Part shown: positions 61,033-64,000 of the stretch, in pieces
Numbering within the stretch: position 1 is the stretch's first letter
Layout: each line of letters starts with the position of its first letter
NCBI RefSeq assembly: GCF_900187425.1
Contig: NZ_FYDJ01000018.1
Span: forward strand, 40,072-104,071
From: Pseudomonas sp. Irchel s3h14
GTDB taxonomy: Bacteria > Pseudomonadota > Gammaproteobacteria > Pseudomonadales > Pseudomonadaceae
DNA length: 64,000 nt
Direction of reading: 5' to 3'
The notes under the pieces: model-generated
The model's input: only the letters and a program-made list of their open reading frames with translations
What the model was told of the DNA's origin: nothing
The model's database searches: none
Translations under genes and position numbers: made by a program

Positions 61033-61112
61033 AAGGTCAGTGGCTCCGGCATTCACGACGAACGGCGAGCATAACTGAAGATGAGACAAATTGTGACGGC
61101 GCTGCGGGAGAT

Positions 61113-61223
61113 GATCGTTCCCACGCTCTGCGTGGGAATGCATCCTGTGACGCTCTGCGTCACGCTTGTGAAGGGACGCGGAGCGTCCCGGGCGGCATTC
61201 CCACGCAGAGCGTGGGAACGATC
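61113..61223. repeat. Palindromic repeat, family C, full length
   Basis: GATCGTTCCCACGCTCTGCG and CGCAGAGCGTGGGAACGATC enclose two inner hairpins (GTGACGC-TCT-GCGTCAC and GGGACGC-GGA-GCGTCCC). It lies between the inhibitor gene's 5' end and the end of lon. Confidence 0.92.
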
Positions 61224-61234
61224 AGGTTGTGGGG

Positions 61235-63652
61235 TTAGAACAGAATTTTTGCCACATCGGCAAACCGCTTGGCGAAATGCACGGTAATCCCTTCTTTCAG
61301 ATAATCCGGCAATTCTTCAAAGCTGCCACGATTAGGCTCCGGCAGGATCAATTCGAAGATCTTCTGCCGCCGCGCTGCAATCACCTTCTCGCGCACCCCG
61401 CCAATCGGCAGTACATGCCCGGTCAACGTCAGTTCGCCGGTCATGGCGATGCCTTTTTTCGGTGCCTGGTTGCGGGCGAGCGAGAGCAGGGCGCTGGCCA
61501 TGGTCACGCCGGCGCTCGGGCCATCTTTCGGGGTGGCGCCTTCCGGGACGTGCAGGTGGACGAAGGCTTCGTCGAAGAACTTCGGATCACCGCCGAACGA
61601 CTTCAGATTGGAGCTGACGTAGCTGTAGGCAATTTCTGCCGACTCCTTCATTACATCGCCCAATTGCCCGGTGAGTTTGAAGCCACGATTCAGGGTGTGA
61701 ATGCGCGTGGCTTCGATCGGCAAGGTCGCGCCGCCCATGCTGGTCCAGGCCAGCCCGGTGATGACGCCGGTACCGGACAGCACTTGCTCGTTGCGGAAGA
61801 CTGGATGGCCGAGTGAGGATTCGAGGTCTTTGGGGCCGAGCTTGATCACCGCTTTCGGCTCGTCGATCAGTTTCACCACGGCTTTGCGCACCAGTTTGCC
61901 CAGTTGTTTTTCCAACTGCCGCACGCCGGCTTCACGGGCGTATCCGTCGATCAACGCTTTGAGGGCGCTGTCGCTGATACTCAGGCTGCCTTTGGACACG
62001 CCGGCCTTTTCCAGTTGCTTGGGCCATAGGTGACGTTTGGCGATGGCGATTTTTTCTTCGGTGATGTAACCCGACAGGCGAATCACTTCCATCCGGTCCA
62101 GCAACGGGCCGGGGATCGAGTCCAGGGTGTTGGCGGTGCAGATGAACAGCACTTTCGACAGGTCCAGACGCAAGTCCAGGTAGTGGTCGAGGAATTCGAC
62201 GTTCTGTTCCGGGTCGAGGGTTTCCAGCAGCGCCGAGGCCGGGTCGCCCTGGTAGCTCTGGCCCATTTTGTCGATCTCGTCGAGCATGATCACCGGGTTC
62301 ATCACTTCGACATCTTTCAACGCATGGACGAGTTTGCCCGGCTGCGCGCCGATGTAGGTGCGGCGATGGCCCTTGATCTCGGCTTCGTCGCGCATGCCGC
62401 CGAGGCTGAAGCGGTAGAACGGCCGACCGAGGGATTCGGCGATGGATTTGCCGACACTGGTTTTACCTACGCCCGGCGGGCCGACCAACAGCACGATGGA
62501 GCCGCTGATCTCGCCTTTGTAGGCTCCGACGGCGAGGAACTCGAGGATGCGGTCCTTGATGTCGTCGAGGCCGGCATGATGTTTGTCCAACACCTTGCGT
62601 GCGTGCTTGAGGTCGAGTTTGTCCTCGCCGTATACGCCCCACGGCACCGAGGTCGCCCAGTCGAGGTAGTTGCGGGTGACCGCATACTCCGGCGAACCGG
62701 TTTCGAGGATCGACAGTTTGTTCATTTCCTCTTCGACGCGTTTTTGCGCCTGAGCGGGCAGAACCTTGCCTTCCAGTCGCTGTTCGAACTGCTCGATGTC
62801 AGCGCTGCGGTCGTCCTTGGTCAGCCCCAGCTCTTGCTGGATGACCTTGAGCTGTTCCTTGAGGAAGAACTCGCGCTGATGCTCGCCAATCTTGCGGTTA
62901 ACTTCGGCGGAAATCTCTTTTTGCAGGCGTGCGACTTCGACTTCCTTGCGCAGCATCGGCAGGACTTTTTCCATGCGTTTGAGCATGGGTACGCAGTCGA
63001 GCACCTCTTGCAGCTCGCTGCCGGTGGCTGATGTGAGGGCGGCGGCGAAGTCGGTCAGCGGCGACGGATCGTTGGGACTGAAGCGGTTGAGGTAGTTCTT
63101 CAGCTCTTCGCTGTACAGCGGGTTGAGCGGCAGCAGTTCCTTGATCGCGTTGATCAGCGCCATGCCGTAGGCCTTGACCTCGTCGGTCGGCTCGGTGGGC
63201 TGGTGCGGGTATTCGACTTCGACAAGATATGGCGGGCGATGGTGTTTGAGCCAGGTGCGAATGCGCACGCGAGTCAGGCCTTGGGCGACGAATTGCAGTT
63301 TGCCGTTTTCGCGACTGGCGTGGTGCACCTTGACCAGGGTGCCGTAGAGCGGCAGGGCTGAGGTGTCGAAATGGCGCGGGTCTTCCTGGGGCGTGTCCAT
63401 GTAGAACAGGGCCAGGGAGTGGTGATCGGATTTGCTCACCAGGTCGAGGGTTTCGGCCCACGGTTCTTCATTGACGATGACCGGCAGTACTTGGGCCGGG
63501 AAGAACGGGCGGTTGTGGATCGGGATGATGTAGACCTTGTCCGGCAGGTTCTGGCCTGGCAGGGCGAGGCCTTTGCCGGTGGAGTGGTGTTCGGCGTTCT
63601 CTGGGTCGGCGTATTCGCTCGGGTCTTCGGGGAATTCTTGCTGGTCGCTCAT
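61235..63652 (-). CDS. lon: Lon-type ATP-dependent protease (AsrA-like)
   Basis: An 805-aa AAA+ protease. The N-terminal LON domain starts after an acidic leader (MSDQQEFPEDPSEYADPE). The ATPase has LLVGPPGVGKTSVGKSIA and VIMLDEIDKMG. The Ser-Lys protease domain has PEGATPKDGPSAGVTMASAL. The start is ATG at 63652; an upstream ATG in frame is less likely. Pseudomonas carries two Lon-type proteases; the acidic N-terminus recalls the second one (AsrA of P. aeruginosa), so the plain lon symbol is tentative. Confidence 0.9.
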   Translation of the reverse strand: MSDQQEFPEDPSEYADPENAEHHSTGKGLALPGQNLPDKVYIIPIHNRPFFPAQVLPVIVNEEPWAETLDLVSKSDHHSLALFYMDTPQEDPRHFDTSALPLYGTLVKVHHASRENGKLQFVAQGLTRVRIRTWLKHHRPPYLVEVEYPHQPTEPTDEVKAYGMALINAIKELLPLNPLYSEELKNYLNRFSPNDPSPLTDFAAALTSATGSELQEVLDCVPMLKRMEKVLPMLRKEVEVARLQKEISAEVNRKIGEHQREFFLKEQLKVIQQELGLTKDDRSADIEQFEQRLEGKVLPAQAQKRVEEEMNKLSILETGSPEYAVTRNYLDWATSVPWGVYGEDKLDLKHARKVLDKHHAGLDDIKDRILEFLAVGAYKGEISGSIVLLVGPPGVGKTSVGKSIAESLGRPFYRFSLGGMRDEAEIKGHRRTYIGAQPGKLVHALKDVEVMNPVIMLDEIDKMGQSYQGDPASALLETLDPEQNVEFLDHYLDLRLDLSKVLFICTANTLDSIPGPLLDRMEVIRLSGYITEEKIAIAKRHLWPKQLEKAGVSKGSLSISDSALKALIDGYAREAGVRQLEKQLGKLVRKAVVKLIDEPKAVIKLGPKDLESSLGHPVFRNEQVLSGTGVITGLAWTSMGGATLPIEATRIHTLNRGFKLTGQLGDVMKESAEIAYSYVSSNLKSFGGDPKFFDEAFVHLHVPEGATPKDGPSAGVTMASALLSLARNQAPKKGIAMTGELTLTGHVLPIGGVREKVIAARRQKIFELILPEPNRGSFEELPDYLKEGITVHFAKRFADVAKILF

Positions 63653-63945
63653 GGGGCACCTGCGCAATTGGGTATGGGTGTTAGATGGGGCAGGTGGGGG
63701 GTGGTTTCAATGGCTCGGGATATTTCTGGGTGTGTGTTCAGGGTTTTGACAGGTGCGTTTGACTTGGCGGCCTTTGGGCCGACCATGTTGGTGGTTGACC
63801 GGGTGTATATCCGTTTCTGCGGTAACGGCCACTTAGGGTTTCGCCCTTACGGCGACTCACTTTTTTTTCAAACCCCTCCGTGTCAGGCTACCTGTCGCCC
63901 TTGTTGATTGACTCAATCATTCAAGAGGGCGAAGGTGAATAACAA
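63653..63945. other. Upstream of lon; repeat-like sequence, no gene seen
   Basis: About 290 bases. The left part is G/T-rich and should contain the lon promoter. From about 63790 to 63880 the text (GTGTATATCCGTTTCTGCGG, GGTTTCGCCCTTACGGCG, ACTCACTTTTTTT) resembles a repeat I know from many P. fluorescens genomes. The segment TGTCAGGCTACCTGTCGCCC near 63885 could be the end of an insertion element. Confidence 0.4.
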
Positions 63946-64000
63946 ATGTCCAAAATGGGCAAGCGATACGAAAGCGACTTCAAAGACTGGGTCGTTCTGC
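63946..64000 (+). CDS. Start of a possible transposase gene (partial)
   Basis: The ATG at 63946 opens MSKMGKRYESDFKDWVVL and runs off the window. The pattern K-R-Y-x-x-x-F-K-x-x-x-V is like the N-terminus of IS3-type OrfA proteins. GAAGG lies ten bases upstream. A GTG at 63935 in another frame (NNKCPKWASDTKATSK) is an alternative with a better-spaced GAGG. Too little is visible to decide. Confidence 0.4.
   Translation, partial: MSKMGKRYESDFKDWVVL

Overview
The window is chromosomal DNA from a Pseudomonas species, most likely of the P. fluorescens group. Three things suggest this: the gene orders queA-tgt-yajC-secD-secF, trmJ-cysE-iscRSUA-hscBA-fdx-iscX-ndk and rlmN-pilF-rodZ-ispG-hisS-yfgM-bamB-der, which are typical of the genus; the GC-rich codon use; and the many copies of Pseudomonas-type REP palindromes (cores such as GTGGGAGCGGGCTTGCTCGCGA). 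This identification is from gene order and motif memory, not from a database search.

Layout. (1) 1-6460 is the end of an integrated genomic island. It opens with a decayed IS66 fragment and carries a 790-aa primase-helicase of the TOTE conflict type, a tyrosine-recombinase-like protein with a translationally coupled small ORF, about 0.9 kb of hairpin-rich DNA, and a P4-type integrase. The integrase lies against the 3' end of tRNA-Leu(CAA) (6460-6544), the expected attachment site. (2) 6652-12066 is queA-tgt (queuosine) and yajC-secDF (Sec export). (3) 12187-15484 holds a glycine-zipper protein, suhB, trmJ and cysE. (4) 15749-21337 is the complete iscRSUA-hscBA-fdx-iscX Fe-S operon behind an IscR-type promoter, followed by ndk. 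(5) 21884-30694 is the rlmN to der run (tRNA/rRNA modification, pilus assembly, isoprenoid synthesis, outer-membrane assembly, ribosome GTPase). (6) 30871-42716 holds a methionine transaminase/omega-amidase pair, leuA with a possible leader peptide, an M23 peptidase, xseA, a TSUP permease, a cysteine-rich hypothetical protein, and guaB/guaA.

(7) 42895-47445 is an accessory block between guaA and treR: a DUF6088-Fic gene pair that looks like a toxin-antitoxin module, and a convergent 1024-aa protein with a hydrophobic centre and a TIKI/EreA/ChaN-like domain that resembles large bacterial toxins. (8) 47583-55946 is a trehalose PTS locus: TreR, twin inverted operators, TreP (EIIBC), phosphotrehalase, a LamB-like porin, an EIIA-HPr-EI fusion, and a small EIIB-like protein without the phospho-cysteine. 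(9) 56162-63652 holds a Tat-type multicopper oxidase, tadA, cmoA/cmoB, a lysoplasmalogenase-like membrane protein, a chagasin-like lipoprotein and a Lon protease. The window ends in repeat-like sequence and the start of a possible transposase.

Three distinct palindromic repeat families are scattered between the core genes (twelve loci), several touching stop codons. The strongest candidates for less well described biology are the TOTE island, the DUF6088-Fic pair with its neighbouring TIKI-like toxin, the EIIB-like protein lacking its active cysteine, and the candidate leuA leader peptide.
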